From Parapristionchus giblindavisi (taxonomy: Eukaryota; Nematoda; Chromadorea; Rhabditida; Diplogasteridae), in assembly GCA_943737045.1 (NCBI GenBank), contig CALSFV010000224.1, forward strand, positions 558,001 to 622,000: a DNA stretch of 64,000 nucleotides, given 5' to 3'. Below, one piece after another: positions 34,813 to 46,955 of the stretch; position 1 is the first letter of the stretch, and every line of letters begins with the position of its first letter. The translations under genes were made by a program, and so were the position numbers. The notes beneath the pieces are model-generated. The model made no database searches. It worked only from the letters and a program-made list of their open reading frames with translations, and was not told the origin of the DNA.

Positions 34813-36380
34813 GATACGGCTGAAATTAAAGAAATAAACCGTAACTATATATTTATATTTTATTGAAGGAAACGTGAAAAATGAGCGAGAAATTTGTTCC
34901 GAAAATGTGCACACTCGACCCCCCTTCCCGCCTCTTCCAGGCATACTCACGATTACTTATATTTCTACTAGCCGTTCTTTCACTTGTAGTAAGCTAACAG
35001 CAAACTGCTAGTCTGCTACGTAACGTAAGTAAACTACTAGTTTGGAAATGCCATAGTAGGGCCTGGAGGGGGGGGGACAGAACTCGAAGCACAATCCGTA
35101 TAATGAATTAATATAAGATTAGACAAAATACGTTATCTAGAATTTGGAAATGTAATAAATAAAAAAATCAAAGAATTAGCAAAGTAATGTAGGAGAAACG
35201 ATGGGGGAATGAGACTATTGCAATAATATTTTTGAATGAATTGTATGGCGTCCTGCCAGAGGTTTTATACAGTAATATGGCCTAGCTAGGTCATTAAGAG
35301 AAGGAGAGTGAGAGGGAGAGAAGATGGAAGGAGAGGGAGAGGAGATGGAAGGAGAGGGAGGGAAGATGTTCTCTCAATGCTTGTGTTAATTCTAGACCTC
35401 AATACTCTTTCATGTTATTTCATAACTATGTTCTTTCTGTGAAAAAAGTGAAGAATTAGTCTGACATTTTTTTGCTTGAAAAGAATTGCAAAAAACTTCA
35501 AATACTCTGTCCTATATATTATGACAGACTTCATAAATTTCGTTATATGGAATGTTTATTATTAGAAAAAAGATTCAAACATGTTTTGGATCCTAATAAA
35601 ATATTGTGCAAACTAATCTCGAATCATTATCTATATAATCGATTCAGGTTGAAGTATATTATATAAAAAATGCGTCCGTACTCTAGTGAACTATGTAACA
35701 TGCAAAAAGTTAAGGCCCGCTGTTTCGGCCACGGGGATGTCAGTTGTCTTGTTGTGCACCATTTTCGTAGATAATATTTTTTATTTATTAATTTTAAATT
35801 TTATTTATATTTGCGTCATACTGTCTCCATACATCATCTCATTTTGTAATTTTATATCATTTATTTTCCTTCATAATTCCATAACTACTACAGAAAGGTA
35901 AGAGTATTGAGGTCTAGAATCAACACAAGGACTGAGACAACATCTCCTCTCCCTCTTCTTCTCTGTATGTCCTAGCTAGGTCATGCTACGATATCCTCTG
36001 GCAGAATGCCATACAATTCATTCATAATAATAATAATGCAATAGTCCCATTCCCCCCATTGTTTCTCTAACATTATTTCGCTAATTTGTATAATTCTTTC
36101 CTTTTTTTCTGAAAATTTGTTGTATCCTTTTTTTCTTTAATTTTGACGGTATCTGTTACTAGAGCACAGGCAGTCAGACCGGGTCATAAACACAGAGAAT
36201 TACGTCAAATGTTTTCTGACATGTGGGAAACTCGCAGTAAACTAGTCGGTGACTTAATTTAAGTATACTGCTAGTTTAGAAGTATCAGAGGGAGATGGGA
36301 GAGGAGAGAGAGAGCTAGAGAGTGAGATAATGAGTTATGTTGTGTATGTTGTTAAAAAAGTAATATAAATACAACAATCG
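34813..36380. repeat. array spacer 3, with an inverted second copy of its own core
   Basis: Bases about 35090-35450 are the usual spacer core (gtatggcgtcctgccagagg, cctagctagg, minisatellite). Bases about 35905-36110 are the same core reverse-complemented (cctagctaggtcatgctacg, ctctggcagaatgccatac). The ~450 bp between them is unique and AT-rich. No gene is seen. Confidence 0.6.
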
Positions 36381-36389
36381 ATTTATATG

Positions 36390-37811
36390 GATTTCAAGGA
36401 AAATTGTCGAAACCTATATCCCTCACATGTTATACTTCTAAAGTATTCGAGCGCCTAATCGTATCCGCCTTATCAAAGTACTTAGAAGACAATAATCTTC
36501 ATTGTCCGCAGCAACATGGCTATCGTCCTTTTCGCTCTTGCAACTCTGCTCTACTTTCATCTTTTTCTCACTGGTATCCTGCTCTCGACAAAAATCACTT
36601 TATTTCCGTCGCGTTCATCGATTTTTCAAAAGCTTTCGATTCAATTCCAATCGACCTACTCCTATACAAATGCTCGCGTCTAGGAATTCAGGGGTCACTT
36701 CTTAATTGGATTCGTTCGTTTCTATCCAACCGTTCTCAAGCTGTTGTTGTAGGTGATTCTCTCTCTGATCCCTTTTATGCTCTATCAGGTGTCCCATAAG
36801 GTAGCTGTTTGGGTCCACTTCTCTTCTCCATCTATATCTCTGATCTTCCTCTCATTCTTCCTCACAACGTACGATGCACTATATATGCCGATGATGTCAA
36901 GCTCTATTCCTTTAATGACCCTTCTTCACTTCAAACCGCATTAGACTCTCTCCATCAGTGGTCTCTAGACTGGGGTCTATCAATCTCTTCATCCAAAACT
37001 GTAGTAATGCATTTAGGCAACAGACATCCCGACGTCGATCTTCATATTAATAGTATCAAACTTCCTGTAGTTAAAGAATTCACTGATCTCGGTATATCAT
37101 ACGATAATCGACTATCTTTCTCATCTCATATACAATCTATTGTAGCCAGAGCAAATTCCAGATGTGCTTATATTTATCGCATTTTTCACACCTCTAATCT
37201 CAAGCTTTATTCACGTCTTTTCATCACTTATGTAAGACCTATACTTGAATATGCGTCTGAACTGTGGTCACCCACGAAGACCATCTAATAAAGCTCATTG
37301 AAAAAGTACAAAGGACTTACACTCGTCGCGTTTTCTATAAATGCAAGCTACCGTATGCTTCATATCCTGATAGATTATCACTACTCCAACTAGAGCCTCT
37401 TGAATTGCGCCGCAAACTGTCTGATCTTTGTTTTACCTATAAAGCTACACATGGACTTATTGATCTTGACAATCCTTCTTTCTTTATTCCCTCTATAAAT
37501 ACTAAATCTTCCCGCAGACATCCATTCCAATATCGTAAACACAATGCTAAATCTACTCGCTTCTCGAACTTTATATAAAATCGTGTTGCTAGTAATTGGA
37601 ATAAACTTAGTAATAATTCTATTATCTGCCCCTCAGTCAAATCTTTCCGGAAATGTATTAATTTGTCGTTACTCGAAATGAAATATAATTAATTGTTATT
37701 TCTTTGCTACCTACGTTGTGGCATCGTATTTTTATGTAATTCATCACGCTATCAATTATTCGCTATTATAAGTTATTCTTGTAATGCATAAATTATTATT
37801 ATTATTATTAC
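36390..37811 (+). pseudogene. decayed LINE reverse transcriptase
   Basis: RT segments are readable in order: PISLTCYTSKVFERL, FIDFSKAFDSIP, LSGVP, GPLLFSIYISDL and IYADDVKLY, then the C-terminal region (LFITYVRPILEYASELW, KVQRTYTRRVFYKC). A stop replaces a codon right after LSGVP (about 36797). A frameshift occurs near 37280 and another stop near 37576. It ends in a (TTA)n tail at about 37790-37811, as many CR1-like LINEs do. It is a different family from the element at 21631 (about half the RT residues differ). It is not active. Confidence 0.85.
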
Positions 37812-38824
37812 CTAATTACATTCTTCCAAACTACTACTGTAGACACTCTTCGAGCTCAAGAACAGCGCCGCGAGACTATACTAGTCGAACGGATAATGAA
37901 ATCGATTAAAGAATCAACTACGAAACATCACAGAGGAAGAGATAGCTCTAAATCTCATCCAAAACAGATAATGAACTTACAATTCTTATTATCACTTGTC
38001 CTTCTTCTTTTTTTCAAACTGTTGCTATTGTCCGTATAAAATTTACTTGCATAATTTCCTTTTTATTGTTGCTAAACGCAGAAATATTCCATCGATCAAC
38101 TCCCTTTCCCTTCATTCATTTCTCGCTCTCTCTCTCTCTCTCTCTGATCTACGCACTATCTCGCTGCGACTATCTCTTTCTCTAAACATAGAAATTCATT
38201 GTGGCTGTGGTTGGCTTCTCTCGTACCAAATAAACAAGTGTTTTTATACGGTCAATACTGCCTCTTCCCCTTCCCCCCAACATTTCACCTATTCGCCTTG
38301 GCAACGGACATCCTTCACAAGAATATCTAACAGTTATTCCCGATCCCATCCCCGATGCGTTCATTTGAAGGAAGAAAATATTATTATTATTATTAAATAT
38401 GAACGACACAAATATGATATGCAAGGTTAATCAATGATCCACAATAGAGAAGTAAATGATTTATTGATTTGAGTAAATGTTATATGATAATAAATAGTTG
38501 TAGTCAAGAATCATCCATTATACATCACGCAGAGAAAAAAATAAAATTAAAGACAATTTTTTTTTGCTAATTCCGCACCCCCTCACTCTGGTATTTTGCC
38601 ACTTAAAGTCTACTTAAACTTTCCCACTTTAAGTATACTTTAAGTAAACTTAAAGTGAGACGTAAGTCTACTTAAAGTGGTGTGGTATACTGTAATGCAT
38701 TTCGTCAAATGTTCTTTCACTTAAAGTTTACTTAAAGTCTACTTAAAGTGGGAAAGTTTAAGTAGACTTTAAGTGGCAAAATACCATAGCAGAACGTCAA
38801 TTCCCTCCGACGAACAATGGGCCA
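37812..38824. other. MITE insertions and TRIM 3' flank
   Basis: It holds the MITE 38026-38256 (tattgtccgtataaaattta ... tttttatacggtcaata), an (ATT)n run near 38380 and the TRIM 3' flank from about 38400. It also holds a palindromic AAGTAGACTT-type MITE at 38586-38789, inserted just downstream of the stop of array copy 4. No gene is supported. Confidence 0.55.
38586..38789. mobile_element. AAGTAGACTTAAAGT-family MITE, variant termini
   Basis: The ends are ctctggtattttgccactta and taagtggcaaaataccatag. The variant bases ttgccac appear in both arms, while other family members have ttcgaaac or tcaaaac in both of their arms. Confidence 0.75.
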
Positions 38825-39652
38825 TTAGAATTTGGATAATTGTTCCTGAAAAAATATTTTAATTTATTTTCCAGAGCTTGAAATGATCAGTAAAAAAACG
38901 GAACTCACGCTAGTCAATCTGTTAGCAGTGTCTATCGAATCAATGATACCATTAGCAGATTGAATGCATGTGTCACTCAATTCATCAATTCTCGATTTCA
39001 GTTCGTTAGCTTCCTAAATAAGGCTGTTTATATTTAAAATAACCATTTTATTTAAATACTTCCTGTGTGAAAATAGCATCCGGTGAAGTGAAAAGTTGCT
39101 CACGAAGTTGCACGTTCGACAGTTTCTGAACCTCTGACAATTGTGATGTAACCTATTTTATTTAATAGATTACCTTTTTAAGTTCCTTTTGAAATTCAAT
39201 AAATAGTTTATATTTCAATAATATCTCTTCATTTTTCGATTCAATTTCTTCTTTCTTCATTCTCACATATTCTTGTGATTTATTGAGCTGAGTAAACATT
39301 TTTCACAAATTTTCCATCACCCGTTTATCAAAAAAATTTTTTTTTGCTGAGGGCAGATAGCTTTCTTATATTGTCCCTTGTATTTTATTATTTTAATGTA
39401 AAATTAATAACAATTAAATTGTACCTTTTGATTATATTTAACAGTTGAATGGCCAACATGAGGTTCTTCATAAGAACAACTACCACAAATAGGTTTATCG
39501 TACTGAAATAATTTCCCATTACTCTATGCAACATTAAAACGAATATTACACTTGTTTACCTCTGTACAATTGATCTCCGTGCAAATTCTAATTTGAGAAG
39601 TTTGAACATTCTGAAAATTTAAAAATCAAAAAGTTAGATTTGTTGTAATGCC

Positions 39653-39805
39653 GTGTTAATTTTCCGAAATATCACTCGGAAAAAGCAAAAGGGTGTTAAT
39701 TTTGACCTCATGTAAATAGACTTGCTTTTTACAATTTTATTTACAAGAGAACAAAATTAACACCCTTTTGCTTTTTCCCAGTGCTATTTCCGGAAAATTA
39801 ACTCC
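39653..39805. mobile_element. small intronic palindromic MITE
   Basis: The arms gtgttaattttccgaaatat and gcaaaagggtgttaattttg are mirrored by caaaattaacacccttttgc and cggaaaattaactc. The loop is about 50 bp. Confidence 0.7.
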
Positions 39806-40351
39806 ACATAAGAAATTAAGATATGAATATAGAAGTTGCATACCCCCTTACAGTGGAAGCATTCAGAAAAGGTGATATACTTAAATGTATTACTCTCCAG
39901 TTCAGCAAATTCTGTAAACAGACTTTTTCACATTTTATTTTTATTTTTTCGAATTCTACTCACTGAGCGCAAGTCGGCTGATGGGGAAATATAGCCCATC
40001 AACTATTATACTTATTCTTCGGCAATTTGGGCAAGAGTAGCTATAATTGATATAGTTTAAATTGAGAATGAGGTTCATGAAACGTACCAATCATCTGTTT
40101 TGATTGCTTCAATGCATTTTTTGCAGAATGTATGACCACAGTGAAGAGTGTGAGGAACTCGGATATGTGCATCTTTTAAAAAACCGATAATAAACAAGTA
40201 GTTGAGCAATGGTAATTTAAGTCAAATGGAAGAAAAACTAACCAAACTTTTCCGTACATATTTGACAGTATTGGAAGTCCTCAAGCTCGGAATACAGAGA
40301 TCTTGCGCTTTTACTTATGACATTGCTTTTGATCTTTAAGGTTGCATAAAA

Positions 40352-41259
40352 TAACAATTACAGAATATTAGAATTATAGAATTGTTTTTCATGCACCACG
40401 CAAATGCCGAACTTTAGTAAACTTCTCCATCGTTGAAAAAAAATGAAAATACCACACGCAAAACGCACTCCAAAATTTTCGCAAAAATTTTTTTCCGGTT
40501 AAATGTATATAATTTGGCTCTGTTCTGGTTAATTGGTCCCAACCGAATAGATTGGTCCCAAGAAAATAGATTGGTCCCATGAAAATAGATTGGTCTCTTG
40601 AAAAGTTTTTTTTCGTGAATATGGTGTATCTAATGAAATGATACGCGAAAAATGAAATATTTAGGTTGCGCCGGAGTGCGTTCGGGTTGCACTGGGTTTT
40701 GTCCGGGTTGCAGTGGGTTTCTTTCAGGTTGGAGGAGCCGGGTGCATAACGGGTTGAAGCTTTCCAGTGGGCTTCGCTGTGGATTGGCAGGAAGAGCAGG
40801 CGAAGAAGCAGCGTTGTCATCTAAGTCATCATCATCATCCGTGTTATCAGAATCAGATGACTGTTCAGCGGCAACATGGACGACCGGGAAGGAGGCGCCT
40901 GGGGCTGCCTGGCCAGGGACCGGAGCGGCAAATCAATCCTCCAGTCAGCACGATTAAACACACTTTCACCTTACACAATATGTTTATGTCTTGGGACCAA
41001 TCAATTTTCTTTGGACCAATCTATTTTCATGGGACCAATCTATTTTCTTGGGACCAATCTATTCGGTTGGGACCAATTAACCAGAACAGAGCCTATAATA
41101 ATTTTACTTTTGCCGAAAGCCCAAATAAATGACGAGAAAACGTCATAAAATTCGACAAAATAAGAGAAAATGCAATGTAGCGCGAAGAAGTGGGCGGAGT
41201 CAGAGTACTACGCGGCAAAGGAGCCGAATTTGTATTGTTCGGACAGTTTCAATTCCATA
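40352..41259. mobile_element. inverted-repeat element with ATTGGTCCCA repeats and a captured GC-rich insert
   Basis: Alignment to the other TRIM copies places the insertion in the intron before the RING, with a 6-bp duplication ATAAAA (40346-40351 and 41260-41265). Arms at 40516-40604 and about 41000-41093 consist of three to four tandem attggtccca units in opposite orientation, bounded by ggctctgttctggttaattg and its complement. The centre (about 40660-40950) is GC-rich and reads on the minus strand as coding-like: Ala/Pro-rich, then SSDSDNTDDDDDLDDN, then Pro/Gln repeats such as NPLQPGQNPVQP. I infer a captured host exon. The source gene is not in the window. Confidence 0.65.
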
Positions 41260-42339
41260 ATAAAAGTTAACGGGTTCACAGATGAAGGTCAAGAAAAATA
41301 CAATAGACTTACAGAAGTTTTGTTGAAATGCGTGTCTGCACATTCAAAACGCCATTCGTGTCAATTCCAACCATTGTCGGGTGCTCCTCGAAACTGAATA
41401 ATCATGTTGAAATGTTTATCATTATAATAACTTCCACTTACTTTGTTTCTACAATTTCAAATGATAGATCATTTATATTCACTGATACAATTTGGTTGTA
41501 GTAGGACATATAAAAGATCCAATTATTGAATATCACAGATCTTGAGTAGGCCTGTAGACATTCTAATATAACTAGCGCTGTGATCATGCCTCACCCCTGG
41601 TAATCCCTTCTTCTCTATATACATATCTGACTTAGTTTGGTAGCGACGTACGGAAGCTTCATCACTAGCGTAATTATTTATAATACCAAATAACAAGTTC
41701 CTTGAAATAAGTTATTTATATATGTATTTATCTACGCCCGAGGCGCAACAAGTCATGTGATAATTTAAAGGGATGATAACATGATATAATAATTGGCCTT
41801 CCAGACTGAGGGGTTGGGGCTTTGGGGTTAATTCATGAATGATGGGGGTGACTATCAAGTCGGTTTTTGAAAATACGAGTATAGGGGATGAAGTGATATA
41901 CCTATTTTTAATATTATATTTCGAATTATTCTTATCAAACATAATAAAAATAACTTACTGATATACATGAATTGCATCAAATTGCTTTAGATCTTCAATA
42001 GAAATAAACTCAATTCCTTTACTTAATCGATAATCTTCATTTAACGAAAAAGCAAATGATACATTCGGATGCCCAACTCTTTCAACAAAATAGGTCGAAC
42101 AGTTAGCTTTGAAAAGTGATTTCAATGCATTCCCGTTCTGCAAAATTTATTTGTTGTATCTTCGAAAATTACATTGTACTAACAGTTTCCATCTTTACTT
42201 GTGTTGAATCCGTGATCACGATCCTTTCGTTTATTAGTTCAGCTTTTTTTATTATACCGTGCTGTAGTTTAATTAATTAAAAATGAGAAAATGTTAGAAA
42301 TTACCTTTCCCCTTAATTATTCATTATGTATCAGATGGA

Positions 42340-42340
<1 letters not shown>

Positions 42341-42394
<54 letters not shown>

Positions 42395-42395
42395 A
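42341..42395. repeat. (AAAT)n microsatellite
   Basis: About 13 tandem aaat units lie in an intron of array copy 4. Shorter versions sit at the same intron position in other copies (for example 20310-20350). Confidence 0.9.
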
Positions 42396-42533
42396 ATGAA
42401 TGTCAGCAAAACATCCGTTTCGGAAGAAGTAAACATTATCAATAATTCCGAAGCTTTCGTAGGGCTCAAAACAATCAATTTTTTTTTCTGCACGCATCGT
42501 TCTAAAAGCTAAATATTAGCTGCAGGTCCCGTA

Positions 42534-44092
42534 TATCACGCCTGTCACGAGAGAATCGAGCTAAAATGGCAATTCTTCGGAATGGACCGAAAATCATGAA
42601 ATGAGTTAGCATCAGTTTTCGGTACCTCTAGGCATGCCCTACCATCCCCCAAAGTCCTATTGTGTAAATATCATTCTGGAGCTCCCTACACCGGGTCGGT
42701 CATCCGGGAACCCAACTTTGAACTCAAATATCTCGGTTCAGGTGCATTTCTGTGAAAAACTACCACGAGGGAAACCCCCGCTATTTTTCCGTGCTCTATC
42801 GATCTAACAAGGGAACCCTCCCAACTTAATGTGGCCATATGCCATGGGAATAATTGACCTGAATCAGTTTTCGATGCTGATTACGAATCCGTTTTCAAAC
42901 GTTGCCCAATCGAGCTGAGATTCGAGAAAATCGATATTGAAATTCGCTAGTTTATTCGGAAATTCGTGAGGATTCCTATATAAACCATCCCAATGCGTTC
43001 ATAAACTCATCTAACAATTATCCAAACACCTCCTGCTGTAATTTAGTGGATATTGTAGGTAAGTTGTGAATTTTCGAATCAAATAGTCGAATTTCCGATT
43101 ATCTCGAATCTCAGCTCGATTGGGCAACGTTTGAAAACGGATTCATAATGAGCATCGAAAACTGATTCAGGTCAATTATTCCCATGTCATATGGCCACAT
43201 TAAGTTGGGAGAGTTCCCTTGTAAACAAACCAGAGGTCATGAAAGTGCTTCCGAACAGCGCTACACTATGGGCCAAATAACTCAAAACCTGTCGATTCGG
43301 CGCGGCAAAGCCTGAAATATGTTATGTAACTTTTCGAGGGCTACAAAATGAGTGGTTTACGAAAAAAATACGTCCATGGAGACGTGTGGATCATCCCCTT
43401 TGAAATTTCCTGATGATTTGAAGTCATTTTTGCACAACCACAATCTCTCGTTTCACACACTCTCTCGCATATTCCTTTTCATTCCATTCCATTCCATTCT
43501 ACACCGCACGGTCTCGAGCGCCCGGTGCGGAATGAAACATATCGTTTTCTCCCTTTCTCTTCCCTGTATTTCTTTCACTCTCCGGCGAGAGAGTGTGTGA
43601 AACGAGAGATTGTGGTTGGGCGAAAATGACTTCAAATCATCAGGAAATTTCAAAGCGGATGATCCACACGTCTCCATCGATGTATTTTTTTCGTAAACCA
43701 CTCCTTTTGTAGCCCTCGAAAAGTTACATAACATATTTCAGGCTTTGCCGCGCCGAATCGGCAGGTTTTGAGTTATTTGGCCCATAGTGTAGCGTTGTTC
43801 GGAAGCACTTTCATGATCTCTGGTTTGTTTAGATCGATAGAGCACGGAAAAATAGCGGGGGTTTCCCTCTTAGTAGTTTTTCATAGAAATGCACCAGAAC
43901 CGAGATATTTGCGTTCAAAGTTGGGTTCCCGGATGACCGACCCGGTGTAGGGAGCCCCAGAATGATATTTACACAATGGGACTTTGGGGTGTGGTAGGGC
44001 ATGCCTATACAAGAATAAAACCGGGGAGAACTCGTTTTGTGATTTTTCTCCATTCCGGTCTTTAGCTCGATTCTCTCGTGACAGGCGTGATA
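42534..44092. mobile_element. 1.1-kb palindromic TA-flanked element interrupted by a second palindrome
   Basis: The termini are TATCACGCCTGTCACGAGAG and the exact complement, with TA at 42532-42533 and 44093-44094. The arms agree along their length (catgcccta, ccgggtcggtcatccgggaa, atagcgggggtttccc). The left arm is split at 42808-43221 by the CAAGGG-type palindrome; the right arm at about 43835 shows the uninterrupted sequence. The centre (about 43470-43580) holds attccattccattc and cgagcgcccggtg. Confidence 0.82.
42808..43221. mobile_element. nested palindromic MITE (CAAGGG/TGGCCATAT family)
   Basis: It runs from caagggaaccctcccaactt to aagttgggagagttcccttg. Inner words tggccatatg, cagttttcgatgct and cgaatccgttttc are shared with 15295-15726. 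It interrupts the left arm of the 42534-44092 palindrome. Confidence 0.8.
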
Positions 44093-44099
44093 TATGGTA

Positions 44100-45533
44100 C
44101 AGTATCGCCAGAAAGTAATCGGACACTTTTTCATTTTTCTATAACTTTTGATCCAGGAAAGCAATCAAGCTGATCTTTTCAGCCAATGTACCGAATTTAT
44201 CAGGGAATATTACCATGATGTGTTGGTGTAATTAACTTGGTTAATTTTTGCGTAGTGATGACGCTACCGAAGTGCACTTTTTTGAAAATTCCCATTTCTT
44301 TAGTGAAAAGCCCTGTTCTTCGGGAACACTGTGAGAGTGTTGACCCCCACCAGGGCTGTACAGTCAAACAATCCGGAATGGCTCCGACTTCGATTTCAAG
44401 CTGTGGCAGGGTTGCAACTTTGACCTCCAAAATTTATAACTCGGCTTCTGGATGTGATAGCGACCCGTTCTAAGCGCCAAAATGATGATAGAGGCGAGTG
44501 ATGTTTATCCCCGGAATATGGTAGTCATAGCTCGTCATTTGCCCTCAGGGCATAAAATAAGTTTTTGTTGGGAGGACGATTTTGAGACCCTACCGTTCAG
44601 AGGTCAGGTCTTCTAAAATTATGGTTTCAATGCATGCAGCTTTGCAATGTATCATATATTTATTTCCCTTATTTTGGTTTGGTTCCGATTCCTTTCAGAC
44701 CCGTAGCAAACGTTATGCTGAGGTCTACTCGGTGCGCACTCTTGCGCTTTCTCTCTTACTGCTCTCGCCCTTGGTCCTCTATTGATTAAATCTCTTAGTT
44801 TCAAAGTACCAATGCATGTTAGAGATGTCCACAAAAGTTTTTACACTATTGCTGAACTTTGATTTTTGGTCTTTGTATTTTGATCGTTACTCGCTGAATC
44901 CGAGTAGACCTCATCATAACTTTTGCTACGGGTCTGATAGGAATCGGAACCAAACCAAAAAAAGGGAAAGAAATATATGATACATTGCAAAGCTGCAGGC
45001 GCTGAAACCATAATTTTAGAAGACCTGCCCTCTGAACGGTAGGGTCTCAAAATCGGTCCTCCCAACAAAAAATTATTTTATGCCCTGAGGGCAAATGACG
45101 AGCTATGACTACCATATTCCGGGGATAAACATCTCTCGCCACTAGCATCATTTTGGCGCTTAGAACGGGTCGTTATCACATCTAGAAGCCGAGTTATAAA
45201 TTTTGGAGGTCAAAGTTGTAAGCCTGCCACAGCTTGAAATCGGAGTCGGAGCCATTCCGGATTGTTTGACTGTACAGCCCTAGTGGGGGTCTACACTCTC
45301 ACAGTGTTCCCGAAGAACGGGGCTTTTCACTAAAGAAATGGGAATTTTCGAAAAAGTGCACTTCGGTAGCGTCATCACTACGCAAAAATTAACCAAGTTA
45401 ATTACACCAACACATCATGTTAATATTCCTTGATAAATTCTGTACATTGGCTGAAAAGATCAGCTTGATTGCTTTCCTGGATCATAAGTTATTAAAAAAT
45501 GAAAAAGTGTCCGATTACTTTCTGGCGATACTG
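44100..45533. mobile_element. Fold-back Tc1/mariner-like MITE, copy 3
   Basis: It is 1434 bp, flanked by TA (44098-44099 and 45534-45535), with termini CAGTATCGCCAGAAAGTAAT and the exact complement. Arms and central loop match copy 1 in the same orientation. It sits 7 bp from the end of the previous palindrome, in the same intron. Confidence 0.85.
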
Positions 45534-45767
45534 TATAATTCCTATCATTAGAAAATCTAAATAATATAGACATTTAAAAAAATAACGAACCCTCTGACCC
45601 ATGTGATGAATTGTGTATCATTTTCTTCAAACGAATGATGAACAAACTCATCTATATATTGTTAATTACAATAATAACAGTATCCATTGTTTAGTCATAC
45701 CATTAGAAATTTGATAGAAATATCCGTTTCGGTCTACCGAATATTCATCACTCTTTACAAATTCCAT

Positions 45768-46955
45768 GGTACGGCTGAAATTAAAGAAATAAACCATAAC
45801 TGTATGGTATTAAGATATTGGAGAACTCGAAACACAATGCGTACAATGAATTAAAATTAGAAAACAATTTTTTTTAAATTAGACAAAATATATTCTCTTG
45901 AATTTGGATGAATCCTGAATAAAAAAGGAAAGAATTAGACAAATCAGAAATAATATTGAAGAGACAATGGGGGAATGAGACTATTGCATAGTCATTATGA
46001 ATGAATTGTATGGCGTCCTGCCAGAGGTTTAATATCGTAGCATGACCTAGCTAGGTCATTAAGCGAAGGAGAGGGGGGGGGGAGGGAGAGGAGATGTTCT
46101 CTCAATCCTAGTGTTGATTGTAGACCTCAATACTATTTCGTGTTATATCATAATTATGTTCTTTCTGTAATAGATATGGCTAAAAATCTGTACCTTGTAC
46201 TGTAATGATAAAGGTACAACCCGTTATTCAAGGCTCACGAAGTCCTGCTGGTGATCACTGCTAGGCCAGTGATGATTCAAATCCAATTCAGTCGGTATGG
46301 CCTATTCTCATCCTCGGACCTACTTTTCCGCATGATCTACTCACTACCAATTGCGCTTTCGGGCGCCTTGGTGGGGCAGAGGCGGTATCACGACCGAGAA
46401 ACGAACTCAGGAGAGATGGAATGGAGGGGAGAGCCATATACCACTAATACCCAACTTCGCTTCACTACGGTAACCTTGTACGGTAACAGAAAATAAAGAA
46501 TAAAGATATTGGAATAATTTATGAACACTGCAGTGTAGTCGGAAAATAAACGTCACGATTTTACTGAATTAGAAAAGGTTCTAAAGGAAAGGATCGGTAA
46601 AAATTTGATAAAGACTCCTGACGAATCATTCAATGGTAGAGACTTCAAGAGATGGATAATATAATATAGTTATAGTAGTTATAATATAGTATAATATAAA
46701 GGATAATATAGTTATAGTAAATTTTACAGTTCTTAGTAGTATCCAAACTTTGATTAACTTTTCGAAGTTTCCATGGAATAGATGTACAAGCATTAGATAC
46801 ATTAATTTATCATTGATTTATTTGGAAAAAGGGGAAAAGGAAAAATGAACAAATGCATGGAAAAAGCTAATATAATAATATGCAAATAGTACTTAATAAT
46901 GATAATAATTACAATGATAACGATAATGAATAAATATTTGTGAACAATAGGAATA
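45768..46955. repeat. array spacer 4, truncated
   Basis: It holds the spacer core (gtatggcgtcctgccagagg, cctagctaggtcattaag, short minisatellite with a G-run at 46064-46095) and the start of the ggtacaacccg segment. The spacer similarity then breaks near 46300. Bases 46640-46950 are AT-rich, with tataatatag repeats. No gene is supported. Confidence 0.55.

Larger units (their letters stand above)
38825..45767 (-). pseudogene. TRIM-like gene, array copy 4, expanded by four nested insertions and frameshifted
   Basis: Every exon block of the long form can be found between the start (45765-45767, after TTTAATTTCAG) and the stop (38825-38827). The RING (CQIC, CGHTFCKKC, CPNC) and B-box-like cluster are preserved. 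The exon at about 41310-41395 has lost its last ~60 bases and now splices in a different phase, so the next exon meets a stop after a few codons. The N-terminal part is thus cut from the RING. Introns carry a palindrome (39653-39805), a gene-capturing element (40352-41259), a palindrome with another nested in it (42534-44092) and fold-back copy 3 (44100-45533). It is probably dead as a full-length gene. Confidence 0.7.
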
